From Acinetobacter sp. S54 (GTDB taxonomy: Bacteria > Pseudomonadota > Gammaproteobacteria > Pseudomonadales > Moraxellaceae): a stretch of 64,000 bases of DNA. A model generated the notes under the pieces. That model was given only the letters and a program-made list of their open reading frames with translations, ran no database searches and was not told where the DNA came from. The stretch's first letter is position 1; each line of letters starts with the position of its first letter. This document shows, one piece after another, positions 44,591 to 54,961 of this stretch. The stretch spans positions 434,001 through 498,000 of the forward strand of contig NZ_JACVUI010000003.1 in NCBI RefSeq assembly GCF_016624945.1. Reading direction: 5' to 3'. A program made the translations under genes and the position numbers.

Positions 44591-46006
44591 TTAAGCTGCG
44601 TCTTTTGGCTTAACCATATTATCAATCGCTAATATCTCAGCAATCACTTCATCCGATAAAAGTTGTTCTTCACGAATTAAACTAAGAACACTTAAACCCG
44701 ATTCGTTGGCAGTTTTGGCGATGCGAGTGGTGGTTTCATAACCTAAATAAGGGTTTAATGCAGTCACGATCCCAATCGAGTTTTCAACTTGTTCTTTGCA
44801 GTGTTCAGCATTAGCAGTCACAGTATCAATACATTTGGTTTTAAACATAACCAATGCACGCGATAAGAGCTCAATTGATTCAAACAATTTAAACGCAATT
44901 AAAGGTTCCATTGCGTTCAACTGTAACTGGCCAGCTTCAGCAGCCAACGTGACCGCTAGATCATTGGCAATGATCTGGAAACAGACTAAGTTCATTGCTT
45001 CAGGAATGACTGGATTGACTTTACCTGGCATAATTGAACTACCTGGTTGGCGTGGTTCCAGATTAATTTCATTAATGCCAGTGCGTGGACCACTGGACAA
45101 TAAACGTAAGTCATTTGCAATCTTGGAAAGTTTGGTAGCAGTACGTTTAAGTAAACCAGATAAAAGTACAAAATCGCCCATATCTGAGGTAGCTTCAATC
45201 AAATCAGGTGCAGATTTAATATCTTTTTGACTAATTTCAGACAACGCCTGAATTGCAAGTTGGGTATAACGATATTCAGTATTAATGCCTGTACCAATCG
45301 CTGTACCACCTAAATTCATATAGTTTAGTGTGTCTGGGGCAATACTATTAATCTTGGCTAAATCTTTTTCAAGGGTTGCAGCAAAGGCATGGAATTCCTG
45401 ACCTAATGTCATGGGTACTGCATCCTGAAGTTGGGTACGTCCCATTTTCAAAATATGAGAAAACTCCTGACCTTTAGCACGTAAACTTACAATAATATCT
45501 TCAAATGGTTTATTTAGATCATCTAAACTAAAAAGTAATCCTAAACGAATTGCAGTAGGGTAGACATCATTCGTTGATTGCGACATATTTACATCGTTAT
45601 TTGGATGCAAATATTGATATTCACCCTTTTTATGATTTAAAGATTCCAGTCCTATATTTGCAATTACTTCATTGGCATTCATATTGGTTGAAGTACCTGC
45701 ACCACCTTGAATCATATCAATAGGGAATTGCTCGTGAAATGACCCATTTATAAGACGTTCACAAGCATATTTAATAGCTTCAAGTTTTGTATTATCTAAT
45801 TTACCCAATTGATTATTTGCCTGCGCACAAGCGAATTTAACCATTGCTAAAGATTTAATTAAATGAGGGAACTGTTCGATTTTATTTGAACTTAAGTTAA
45901 AGTTTTCTATGGCTCTTAAAGTTTGAATTCCAAAATAACATTGAGTGGGTACTTCACGAAAACCTAAAAGATCTTTTTCTGTACGTGTTAAAATTTCGGC
46001 GTTCAT
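44591..46006 (-). CDS. aspA: Aspartate ammonia-lyase
   Basis: 471 aa, in the same superfamily as fumarase C but with aspartase features: TRTEKDLLGFREVP at the N-terminus, GGAGTSTNMNANEVIAN, HPNNDVNMSQSTNDVYPTA, and [18 protein letters not shown] with the catalytic serine loop. It splits aspartate to fumarate and ammonia. A LysR gene diverges from it, with about 135 bp between the starts, and is its likely regulator. A shared terminator separates it from the TonB receptor gene. Confidence 0.94.
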   Translation of the reverse strand: MNAEILTRTEKDLLGFREVPTQCYFGIQTLRAIENFNLSSNKIEQFPHLIKSLAMVKFACAQANNQLGKLDNTKLEAIKYACERLINGSFHEQFPIDMIQGGAGTSTNMNANEVIANIGLESLNHKKGEYQYLHPNNDVNMSQSTNDVYPTAIRLGLLFSLDDLNKPFEDIIVSLRAKGQEFSHILKMGRTQLQDAVPMTLGQEFHAFAATLEKDLAKINSIAPDTLNYMNLGGTAIGTGINTEYRYTQLAIQALSEISQKDIKSAPDLIEATSDMGDFVLLSGLLKRTATKLSKIANDLRLLSSGPRTGINEINLEPRQPGSSIMPGKVNPVIPEAMNLVCFQIIANDLAVTLAAEAGQLQLNAMEPLIAFKLFESIELLSRALVMFKTKCIDTVTANAEHCKEQVENSIGIVTALNPYLGYETTTRIAKTANESGLSVLSLIREEQLLSDEVIAEILAIDNMVKPKDAA

Positions 46007-46140
46007 TTTTTGGTCTATCTAAAGGAGATAATTCATCATAAAATTGGTAAGAAATAATTTCTAATGCATAGATTAAATTTACTATGCAAATTTTGCATAC
46101 TGTGATTATAATCTTGCGATCTTACATTAAGACCATACAA

Positions 46141-47031
46141 ATGAGCCTAGAAATTCGTTGGATTGAAGATCTATTAACCCTTGAACAAGAGCGCTCCATT
46201 TCTAAAGCAGCAGAACGTCGATTTGTTAGTCAATCTGCATTTACGAGAAGAATTCAACAGCTCGAACAAGCTTTAGGGTTTCCTATTTTAGATAGAGATA
46301 GCAGACATCTTGAGTTCACCGATGCTGGCCAAATCTTGCTCGCGACCGCTAAAAGTATTGAAGATCAATTACAAGCAACATTAGCTTTATTAAATAATTT
46401 AAACAAAACAAAAGAAGTTACTGTTCGTTTTGCTGTGGTTCACTCTCTTAGTTCTACTTTTTTTTCAAATTTTATTCAGATTTTCCCAGAACATCTTCAG
46501 GGATTTAAAATTGAATTAATTGCGGCAAATGTTGGCGAGGGATTTAAACTATTAAAAGAAGGTGCATGTGATTTTCTCATTGGATATAATGACCATAATA
46601 AACTTAGCCAAATAAATAGAGATATTATTGATTATTTAAAGCTGGGGCAAACTGATATTATTCCTGTATCTATAATAAATAAAGATGGTGAAGCCAAGTT
46701 TGATATAAATAAAAATTTCCCCTTACTTTCTTATAGTAAAAATGCTTATCTTAGAAATTTAGTGGATCAGGTGATTATTAATCAATTGGAATATCGAATA
46801 TTATATGAAACCGATCATGCAAATAATTTAAAAGATTTTGTTATGCAGGGCGCTGGAATCGCATGGTTACCTAGAATTACGATAGAAGATGAGTTGTCAA
46901 TGAATAAGGTCAAAATTCTTGCAGATAATAAATTCAGTATCCAGCAAGAAATTTTTATTTTAAGGAATAAATTAAATAAAGATGCATCCTTGCAGCAAAT
47001 CTGGGCTTTTTTAAAAAATGTTCAACTGTAA
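46141..47031 (+). CDS. LysR-family regulator divergent from aspA
   Basis: 296 aa from ATG 46141 (MSLEIRWIEDLLTLEQERSIS). I prefer this to the open frame from 46084 because the helix-turn-helix then starts at the normal place (SKAAERRFVSQSAFTRRIQQLEQALGFPILDR). The effector domain follows from about residue 90. The HTH wording ERRFVSQSAFTRRI recalls the HypT/YjiE group. Control of aspA is inferred from the divergent arrangement. The roughly 265 bp after it, up to the MarR gene, hold nothing that I can name. Confidence 0.87.
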   Translation: MSLEIRWIEDLLTLEQERSISKAAERRFVSQSAFTRRIQQLEQALGFPILDRDSRHLEFTDAGQILLATAKSIEDQLQATLALLNNLNKTKEVTVRFAVVHSLSSTFFSNFIQIFPEHLQGFKIELIAANVGEGFKLLKEGACDFLIGYNDHNKLSQINRDIIDYLKLGQTDIIPVSIINKDGEAKFDINKNFPLLSYSKNAYLRNLVDQVIINQLEYRILYETDHANNLKDFVMQGAGIAWLPRITIEDELSMNKVKILADNKFSIQQEIFILRNKLNKDASLQQIWAFLKNVQL

Positions 47032-47297
47032 TTGAAAAATAAATTTTTCCAATTTAATTGTTTAGAGGTATTTAAAACCATTTGGTTATAATAACTAAGT
47101 CTAGAAGATCATAGACTTATTTTTACTGAATGGTTGATTTTATAAATGCATTAAAAAAAACGTCTAAATTACGACTAAAATTATGACAGTAGCATATTGA
47201 TTTTAAAAAAATAAGTATTCTAGAATGCAGATAGTTTTATCGCTGGTCTGAGCTTTTATTTCTTTTATTGCATAGTTGATGGTTGAATACATACTTT

Positions 47298-47759
47298 ATG
47301 TCAAACAAATATTCCAAGTTTTTTCCAAATCATGATGAATTTAGTCTAGATAATTTTCCCTATTATTGGATTACGCAAGTCTATGGTCTGTATGTTGCCA
47401 AAATGGATAACTCTTTAAAAAAATATGGTTTGGATAATTCCAGACGACGTATTTTATTGGCAGCCCATCTTCATCCTCATGCAAGCGTTTCGGATCTTTC
47501 GGAAACCACGTTGATAAAAATATCAACTACAACCAAAATTCTCATCCGCTTACGTGAGGAATGTTTAATTGAGACGATGTTATGTCCCAATGACAATCGA
47601 GTTACTCGTGTCAAATTAACGTCTAAAGGGGAAGAAATGGTCAATAAAATCAATGAAATGACGGTTGTATTATTTGATGATAGTTTTAAAGGATTAAAAC
47701 CTTCAGATATTGAACGTTTAAATGATTCGTTGAAAATAATAAAGACAAATCTGGAATAG
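47298..47759 (+). CDS. MarR-family regulator
   Basis: 153 aa from ATG 47298; an upstream in-frame TTG 47283 is less likely. The winged helix-turn-helix is visible in RRRILLAAHLHPHASVSDLSETTLIKISTTTKILIRLREECLIE, followed by the wing DNRVTRVKLTSKGEEMV. No neighbouring target gene is evident: aspA's regulator is upstream, and the dif-like region is downstream. A gene elsewhere may be controlled. Confidence 0.85.
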   Translation: MSNKYSKFFPNHDEFSLDNFPYYWITQVYGLYVAKMDNSLKKYGLDNSRRRILLAAHLHPHASVSDLSETTLIKISTTTKILIRLREECLIETMLCPNDNRVTRVKLTSKGEEMVNKINEMTVVLFDDSFKGLKPSDIERLNDSLKIIKTNLE

Positions 47760-47774
47760 TTTGAAGGTTTTATT

Positions 47775-47814
47775 GTTCATAATGACTTATTCTTAGAACT
47801 GGATCATTATGAAC
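47775..47814. repeat. 11-bp perfect inverted repeat after the MarR gene
   Basis: gttcataatga (47775-47785) pairs with tcattatgaac (47804-47814). A second pair, tatgaagcc (47828-47836) with ggcttcata (47880-47888), follows. No T-run. This may end the marR transcript, or be part of the structured region before the dif-like site. Confidence 0.45.
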
Positions 47815-47931
47815 ATCATTGGCATGATATGAAGCCATCCAATAACTAATAAAATTAATGATAATTAGATTATTTAGAAGGCTTCATAATCAATATATTT
47901 ATATTAGGAATGTTTGCAGAATTTATGATAG

Positions 47932-48144
47932 TTGAAGCTCTTAATAAAGTCACAAAAGTTGAAATATAAAAGTATTAACAATCAAATCCGGGTCTTACTC
48001 GCTGAATGTGCTGACAATGCACAAGAAGTAGAGATTCAGTTTGTAGAAAGCCAAACCAAGTTTGGTGCACAGATGCAAGTGTTTAGCGTTAAACCGTTGC
48101 CAAAAAAGAATCCTGACGGATCACAGCAACCTAAAAAATATTAA
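47932..48144 (+). CDS. Small ORF next to the dif-like site, possibly a frameshifted remnant
   Basis: 70 codons from TTG 47932 with no ribosome binding site; the in-frame codon before it is a stop. The central part NQIRVLLAECADNAQEVEIQFVE looks like real protein rather than noise, ending Lys/Pro-rich (PLPKKNPDGSQQPKKY). In another frame ATG 47925 gives MIVEALNKVTKVEI before a stop, which would make a natural N-terminus if one base were gained or lost near 47965. I do not recognise the family. It ends 24 bp before the XerC half-site. Confidence 0.4.
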   Translation: MKLLIKSQKLKYKSINNQIRVLLAECADNAQEVEIQFVESQTKFGAQMQVFSVKPLPKKNPDGSQQPKKY

Positions 48145-48167
48145 TAATCAAAGGCTTAAAATACATA

Positions 48168-48195
48168 ACTTCGTATAATGAATATTATGTTAAAT
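48168..48195 (+). other. dif: XerC/XerD recombination site (chromosomal dif or pdif)
   Basis: XerC half ACTTCGTATAA (48168-48178), 6-bp core TGAATA (48179-48184), XerD half TTATGTTAAAT (48185-48195). The XerD half equals that of E. coli dif, and both halves equal those I remember for Acinetobacter dif/pdif sites. Only one copy was found in the window, so there is no pdif module with two sites here. Chromosome dimer resolution at the terminus is the likely job; a past XerCD-mediated insertion is the alternative. Confidence 0.85.
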
Positions 48196-48209
48196 AGGAT
48201 GTCTAAAGA

Positions 48210-48244
48210 CTGTAGCCTACACAACAATGTTGTGTAGGCTACAG
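48210..48244. repeat. 35-bp near-perfect palindrome beside the dif-like site
   Basis: ctgtagcctacacaaca (48210-48226), a single A, then tgttgtgtaggctacag (48228-48244): 17 bp per arm without a mismatch. It starts 15 bp after the XerD half. It has no T-run on either strand. As RNA it would be a very stable hairpin; as DNA it could extrude as a cruciform. It may end transcription of the minus-strand SDR gene (stop at 48285) before the recombination site. Confidence 0.8.
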
Positions 48245-48284
48245 CTCAGCAACACGAATCTCTACGATCATAATTCACATTGCT

Positions 48285-49034
48285 TTAAACAATTCCACCA
48301 TTCACCCGAAGTACTTGCGCATTGATCCAATTACTTTCTTCATTAACAGCAAAGGCTAAAACAACTGCAATATCTTCTACTGTACCTAGACGTTCTAAAG
48401 GCGCCGCTTTAGCAAGCTGTTCAATCAATTCATCACTTTTTCCCTTTAGAAAAAGTTCTGTTGCAGTTGGTCCAGGCGCAATTGCATTCACCGTAATATT
48501 TTTACCTCTAAGTTCTTTAGCTAATATAGCAGTTAAAGATTCAATTGCCGCTTTTGAAGCAGCATAAACTCCATATCCTTCAGGTCGCAATCCCACCACA
48601 CTGCTTGATAAATTAATAATTTTACCGCCATATGTCAGTCGTTTTGCTGCTTCACGCATGGTATATACTGCGCCTTTTAGATTGATTGCTAAAATCTGAT
48701 CAATACTTTGGTCATCCACGTCTTCAATTTTATCTAAATACATGATTCCTGCATTATTAATGAGAACATCCAATCTACCATAGGTCTCAAAGGCATACTC
48801 AAATAGCTGAATCACCTCATTTGAATGGCCAATATTTGCCTCAAATGCAGTGGCTATCCCTCCGTTCATTTGAATTTTTTTTACAATATGTTCAGCTTCT
48901 TGATCATTATTTGCATAGTTAATAATGATCTTATGACCTTGTTTGGCCAATAAAATTGCAGTACAGGCACCAATGCCTCTGGAAGCACCTGTAATTAAAA
49001 TAACTTTTTCCTGTTTTACAGATATTGTACTCAT
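48285..49034 (-). CDS. SDR oxidoreductase, FabG-like
   Basis: 249 aa classical SDR: cofactor motif TGASRGIGACTA, NNAG in LINNAGIMYLD, catalytic Ser in LSSSVVG and YAASK. The C-terminal AVNEESNWINAQVLRVNGG is the usual family end. A divergent LysR gene starts 120 bp away and probably regulates it. The substrate is unknown; such LysR/SDR pairs are often involved in detoxifying carbonyls. Confidence 0.9.
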   Translation of the reverse strand: MSTISVKQEKVILITGASRGIGACTAILLAKQGHKIIINYANNDQEAEHIVKKIQMNGGIATAFEANIGHSNEVIQLFEYAFETYGRLDVLINNAGIMYLDKIEDVDDQSIDQILAINLKGAVYTMREAAKRLTYGGKIINLSSSVVGLRPEGYGVYAASKAAIESLTAILAKELRGKNITVNAIAPGPTATELFLKGKSDELIEQLAKAAPLERLGTVEDIAVVLAFAVNEESNWINAQVLRVNGGIV

Positions 49035-49153
49035 TCTGGCCTCATTAAACGAAATTTACCATCTATAAGTTTTATGATACTGTTCAGTTATCACTGAATA
49101 ATCCTGTAAATTCAGACATCTTTATCCGAATATAACGAACAAATGAGTTAAGA

Positions 49154-50053
49154 ATGATGGATAAGTTAAATGCAATGTCCGCTTTTGTTCAGGTTGTGGA
49201 ACAACAAAGCTTTACTAAGGCTGCACAAATTTTGGACTTACCACGTTCTACATTGACAGATGCCATTAAACAATTAGAAATTCAATTAAATACACGTTTA
49301 TTATTTCGTACAACTCGTCAGGTTAGAACCACTGATGAAGGTCAGATCTATTATGAAAGATGTAAATATATTTTGGCTTATATCAGTGAATCGGATCACG
49401 ATTTTCTAAATGCTAAACCACAGGGAATTTTAAAAATTGAAGTTCATGGCGGTTTTGCTGCGCAATTTATTATGCCTAAATTGCATCAGTTTATTAATGA
49501 GTTTCCACAAATTCAATTACAACTGACTGAAAGTGATCGTTATGTTGATGTGATTAAAGAAGGTATTGATTGTGTTATTCGTATTGGTCAACTGAGAGAT
49601 AGTGATTTAATTGTCAGGCATCTGGGAGATATTCGACAAATTACTTTAGCGAGCCCACTTTACTTGGAAAAATATGGTATTCCTAAAAATCTTGGGGAAC
49701 TCAAAGATCATTTTATGGTTGGGTTTTATTCAACCGCTCGACAAAAAGTTAATCCGTTAGAATTTATACATCAGCAGAAAATAGAATTGTATAATTTACC
49801 TAGCATGATTCAGGTGAATGGAGCAATTAGCTATGCCGCTGCAGCAAAACAACATTTTGGTATCATTCAGGTTCCACACTACGGCTATTTGACTGAATTG
49901 GAACAAGGAAAACTTTGCCAGATTTTATCAAGTTATGCAGTACCCTCCCTACCCGTTTCTTTACTTTATCCTTCAAAGACGCTGCTTTCACCTAGACAAA
50001 AAGTATTTATCGATTGGATTGTTCAATTATTTAAAAATTATCCTTTAATCTAG
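49154..50053 (+). CDS. LysR-family regulator divergent from the SDR gene
   Basis: 299 aa. MMDKLNAMSAFVQVVEQQSFTKAAQILDLPRSTLTDAIKQLE is a standard LysR helix-turn-helix of the group that typically controls a neighbouring SDR or quinone reductase. The two adjacent ATGs (49154, 49157) are equally possible starts. The effector domain follows (GILKIEVHGGFAAQFIMPKL). It converges with pobA. Confidence 0.88.
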   Translation: MMDKLNAMSAFVQVVEQQSFTKAAQILDLPRSTLTDAIKQLEIQLNTRLLFRTTRQVRTTDEGQIYYERCKYILAYISESDHDFLNAKPQGILKIEVHGGFAAQFIMPKLHQFINEFPQIQLQLTESDRYVDVIKEGIDCVIRIGQLRDSDLIVRHLGDIRQITLASPLYLEKYGIPKNLGELKDHFMVGFYSTARQKVNPLEFIHQQKIELYNLPSMIQVNGAISYAAAAKQHFGIIQVPHYGYLTELEQGKLCQILSSYAVPSLPVSLLYPSKTLLSPRQKVFIDWIVQLFKNYPLI

Positions 50054-50138
50054 TAATTAAAAATAACTGAATAATTAACACTCAATGATTTAAAAATGAG
50101 AAAGACATACTTTAATATCTTTCCCATGTTCTATTTAT

Positions 50139-51392
<1,254 letters not shown>

Positions 51393-51429
51393 TTAAGTTT
51401 TTTATCTCTATATATGAATATCGATAAAA

Positions 51430-51464
51430 TCCGTATACCATTATTACTGTCCGCTATGCGGACA
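51430..51464 (+). promoter_or_regulatory. PobR operator in the pobA-pobR spacer
   Basis: TGTCCGCTATGCGGACA (51448-51464) is a perfect 7-3-7 inverted repeat. A third, weaker copy TCCGTATAC starts at 51430, exactly 20 bp from the matching TCCG at 51450. Two repeats as a palindrome plus one as a direct repeat is the layout known for PcaU/PobR-type IclR regulators of Acinetobacter. It sits about 95 bp upstream of the pobA start and 30 bp from the pobR start. Confidence 0.8.
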
Positions 51465-51493
51465 AAACCAATGATTAGGCTAGGAATTTTGCT

Positions 51494-52309
51494 ATGGATA
51501 GACAAAGTGAATTAGTTCTGCATCCTTCGTCAAATGAACAAATCAGAACTGAAGATTACATTGCAGGGCTAGCAAAAGGTTTAGCCTTACTCGAAGCTTT
51601 TGGAATAGATCGTCAGCGCTTAAATGTTACTCAGGTTGCAGAACGCACAGGCATAAGTCGTACCGCAGCTCGGCGTTATCTAAAAACTTTAAAATTTTTG
51701 GGCTATTTAGACACTGATGACCATTCTTTTTGGTTAACTCATCGTGTATTGCGTTTTTCTAGTTCCTATTTAAGTTCTGCACATTTGCCCAAAGTAGCCC
51801 AATCTTTTCTAAATCTACTATGTGCTCAAACTACCCTTACCTTTTCTATTGTGGTGCTGGATGATCATGAAGTTGTTCCAATCGCGCGTAGTTACTTACC
51901 TCAGCAAGATAATATGCGTGTAAGCCCTTATGGTATGCATTTGGGGAATCGCCTACCTGCACATGCCACTTCTACGGGTAAGGTTTTATTGTCTGCTTTA
52001 TCTGTAGAAGCTCAAAAGCAATGGATTCAAAGGTATGGATTAAAACGATTAACCCCCTTAACAATTACCGATGAGCATGTTTTTTTAGAAACATTAAAGC
52101 AGGTTGCATTGTCTGATTATTGTTTATCGAAGGAAGAACATGAACTAGGAGTGATTGCGATTGCTGTTCCTGTTATGGATGCTCAAGGCAAGGCAATTGC
52201 TGCGCTTAATTGTATGTCACAAACAAATCGAGTCCAAGAAAGTTATTTAATTGATCAAGTATTACCTTTACTTAGAAATACTGCAAACGAGTTGAGAAAC
52301 ATTATTTAG
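51494..52309 (+). CDS. pobR: IclR-family activator PobR
   Basis: 271 aa. N-terminal helix-turn-helix of the IclR family (GLALLEAFG, LNVTQVAERTGISRTAARRYLKTLKFLGYL, residues about 27-77), then the effector-binding domain (LPAHATSTGKVLLSAL, ALNCMSQTNRV). In ADP1, PobR activates pobA in response to 4-hydroxybenzoate. Its divergent position from pobA and the operator between them support the same role here. It converges with the qui/pca operon end, and a terminator separates them. Confidence 0.95.
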   Translation: MDRQSELVLHPSSNEQIRTEDYIAGLAKGLALLEAFGIDRQRLNVTQVAERTGISRTAARRYLKTLKFLGYLDTDDHSFWLTHRVLRFSSSYLSSAHLPKVAQSFLNLLCAQTTLTFSIVVLDDHEVVPIARSYLPQQDNMRVSPYGMHLGNRLPAHATSTGKVLLSALSVEAQKQWIQRYGLKRLTPLTITDEHVFLETLKQVALSDYCLSKEEHELGVIAIAVPVMDAQGKAIAALNCMSQTNRVQESYLIDQVLPLLRNTANELRNII

Positions 52310-52315
52310 CATAAA

Positions 52316-52339
52316 AAAGGGATTCCGAAGAATCCCTTT
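52316..52339 (-). terminator. Terminator of the pca-qui operon
   Basis: aaagggattc (52316-52325) pairs with gaatcccttt (52330-52339). Read on the minus strand, the stem closes on a C(UUCG)G tetraloop and is followed by six T. Strong for the operon that ends with quiA. Confidence 0.92.
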
Positions 52340-52356
52340 GATCATTCACTTTTAGC

Positions 52357-54783
52357 TTATTTCTCTAACGCATATGCTACAACGTAGTCACCATGATCTG
52401 GAGATTGACGCGCACCACCCGCAGAAATAACCACATACTGTTTTCCAGTTTTAGGGGATACATAGCTCATTGGGGTACCTTGGCTACCTACCGGTAGACG
52501 ACCTTTCCAGAGTTCATTACCATTTGATGAGTCAAATGCACGTAAATAGTAATCTTGTGTAGCCGCGAAGAAAACCAGACCGCCTTGAGTCGCCATTGGT
52601 CCTCCAATAGTTGGCATACCAATTGGTGCTTTTAAGCCCATTTTGATACCCATCGGACCTGTATCCTGTATTGTACCTAATGGAACTTGCCATGCGACTT
52701 GACGCGTTTTCATGTCAATTGCAGTCATGGTACCAAATGGTGGTTTTTGACATGGAATCCCCAATGCAGACATAAAGCGGTTTTTATTTACTTTATAAGG
52801 TGTGCCTGCCATAGGTACGGCCCCCATGCCTGTATTAACTTTTTCACCGCCGCTGGCCTGAATTTTAACATCCTCAGGAGTCTGTTTAATCAATTGAATC
52901 CACAGACCTAAACGCATGTCGTTGACAAACATATAACGGTGTGACGGATCAAATGCAATTGAACCCCAGTTCATACCACCCAGTGAACCTGGAAAGCTCA
53001 ATGAAATATCTGTACCCGGAGCCGTATATAAACCATCGTAGCGCATAGATTTGAAGCTAATACGGCACATCAACTGGTCAAATGGTGTAGCACCCCACAT
53101 ATCAGATTCAGTTAAAGTTTGATTGCCAATTTGCGGCATTTCAACTGAACGTGGCTGTACCTTGCTGTATTGTTCTCCTGGGATATCAGCAACTTTAACT
53201 GCCTGATTTTCAACTTTGGTTAGAGGTTGACCTGTAACCCGATCAAGTACATAGAATTGACCAGACTTCGTACCAATCACCACAGCAGGTTTAGTTGCAC
53301 CATCTTTCATTGGGAAATCAACCAGACTTGGTTGCATTGGTAAGTCAAAATCCCAAAGATCATTATGAACGGTTTGATATACCCATTTTTCTTTACCTGT
53401 TGACGCATCAAGGGCTAAAACAGAAGTATTGTACTTGTGATCTGGTGCAATACGATTACCTCCCCATACGTCTACCGATGAGCTACCCATTGGTAGAAAT
53501 ACCGTATTCATTTGCGGATCATAAGACATTGCTGCCCAAGAGTTTGCAGAACTACGTTTATAAATTTCACCTGGTTTGAGTACATAGTTTGGATCTGGAT
53601 TACGTGCATCGAATGCCCAACGTAATTGCCCTGTAATGACATCATATGCACGAATAACACCGCCAGGCATATCCGCTGCTACGTTATCTGCAACACGACT
53701 ACCAATAACAAGAACTGAACCCGCTACTGTGGGTGCAGAGGTAACTTCAAATCTAGGTGCTTTAGTTCCATCTCCCAAACCTTGCAGTAAATCGACTGTA
53801 CCATTTACACCAAAGTCTTTACAACGCTCACCTGTATCGGCATTGACTGCAATTAAACGGCCATCAGGGGTATTGGTATACACACGACGTGGACATTCAG
53901 TGTTTGCTGCGACTGTTGCAACTGCTGTTGCTCCTGCTAAGATCGGTTGTACTAATGGTTTTGTAGAGTCAAAATAAGCTACCCCACGGCAACGTTCCCA
54001 CGCATCGGCTTTAGAATTGACTTCTGCTTTCCAGAGTTGTTTACCTGTGTCGGCATCAAGTGCAAAAATATTATTATGTGGAGTACATAGAAATACTTTA
54101 TCACCAACCTGTAAGGGTGTCATTTGGTCTTCAGCACCATTACCAGTCCCTGTAGTAAAGTCACCCGTACGAAAACGCCAGACTTCTTTTAGGTTGGATA
54201 CATTATTTCGATTGATCTGGTCTAATGCTACAAAACGGCTACCGCCCGCATCATTACCATAATGATCCCAATTGACCTGTTTTTTAGCTGGATCAACAGG
54301 AATTAAAGGTAATTCTCCTGATGCCTTAACAGTTGGATGAGGAATAAACATTCCATATAAGCCACCGATCATACCTAAAATCGTCACGCCAGCCACAATG
54401 TATGCTGGAGTTGATAGCGGAGTTTGATACTGATATTTGCGAATAGAGGGTAATGTCAATAATAAGGCTGCAAACAGGCCCGCTGGAAACATGAGGCGTG
54501 AATGCAGTGGCCAGAACTCCCATCCAGCATCAATTACTGCCCAGATAATAGTTCCGATAAACACCAAAGCGAATATCCAAACGCCTAATGTTTTTTTCTT
54601 GAAAATATAAAATGCAGAAACGGTGGTAAGTAAACCTGCAATCAGGAAGTACCAAGAGCCGCCTAGGCTAACCAGTTTACCGCCGCCGATAATATAAAAT
54701 AAGCCCGTAATTAATAAAGCTAGCCCAAGTATAAAACACCATATTTTGAGTATGATGTGAGATTTTGCTTGAGGGTCAGACAT
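52357..54783 (-). CDS. quiA: Quinate/shikimate dehydrogenase, PQQ-dependent, membrane-bound
   Basis: 808 residues from ATG 54783 (MSDPQAKSHI); GGAGAAAG precedes it, so the longer frame to 54810 is not needed. Five membrane spans fill the first 130 residues. The rest is the eight-bladed PQQ propeller (NWDHYGNDAGGSRFVALDQINRNNVSNLKEVWRFRTGD, ALDADTGKQLWKAEV, WDFDLPMQPSLVDF, GGMNWGSIAFDP). It oxidises quinate or shikimate on the periplasmic side and passes electrons to ubiquinone. It is the last gene of the pca-qui transcript. Confidence 0.95.
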   Translation of the reverse strand: MSDPQAKSHIILKIWCFILGLALLITGLFYIIGGGKLVSLGGSWYFLIAGLLTTVSAFYIFKKKTLGVWIFALVFIGTIIWAVIDAGWEFWPLHSRLMFPAGLFAALLLTLPSIRKYQYQTPLSTPAYIVAGVTILGMIGGLYGMFIPHPTVKASGELPLIPVDPAKKQVNWDHYGNDAGGSRFVALDQINRNNVSNLKEVWRFRTGDFTTGTGNGAEDQMTPLQVGDKVFLCTPHNNIFALDADTGKQLWKAEVNSKADAWERCRGVAYFDSTKPLVQPILAGATAVATVAANTECPRRVYTNTPDGRLIAVNADTGERCKDFGVNGTVDLLQGLGDGTKAPRFEVTSAPTVAGSVLVIGSRVADNVAADMPGGVIRAYDVITGQLRWAFDARNPDPNYVLKPGEIYKRSSANSWAAMSYDPQMNTVFLPMGSSSVDVWGGNRIAPDHKYNTSVLALDASTGKEKWVYQTVHNDLWDFDLPMQPSLVDFPMKDGATKPAVVIGTKSGQFYVLDRVTGQPLTKVENQAVKVADIPGEQYSKVQPRSVEMPQIGNQTLTESDMWGATPFDQLMCRISFKSMRYDGLYTAPGTDISLSFPGSLGGMNWGSIAFDPSHRYMFVNDMRLGLWIQLIKQTPEDVKIQASGGEKVNTGMGAVPMAGTPYKVNKNRFMSALGIPCQKPPFGTMTAIDMKTRQVAWQVPLGTIQDTGPMGIKMGLKAPIGMPTIGGPMATQGGLVFFAATQDYYLRAFDSSNGNELWKGRLPVGSQGTPMSYVSPKTGKQYVVISAGGARQSPDHGDYVVAYALEK

Positions 54784-54961
54784 ACATCTTTCTCCACTTA
54801 TCATAGTCATTAAAATTTGGAAACAACCAAACTAAAACGATTATGTATAAACACATTCAGCTAAAGTAGTTTTCACCACTTTAGCTGTTCGAATAATGCT
54901 TAAATTCAACAATATCTTTGCTTATATTTTAATCAATATTTTTATTAAAATCACGATATCG

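Noticed and set aside
47161..47175. CGTCTAAATTA upstream of the marR gene as a third ECF promoter
   Set aside because: Only the first five bases match, there is no TCCT 16 bp upstream, and the context is a poly-A stretch.
47858..47880. aatgataattagattat as a Fur box before the small ORF
   Set aside because: The second half does not fit the consensus, and there is no iron gene downstream.
53636..53977. 113-codon plus-strand frame inside quiA
   Set aside because: It is a mirror of the PQQ propeller repeats, with no independent signal.
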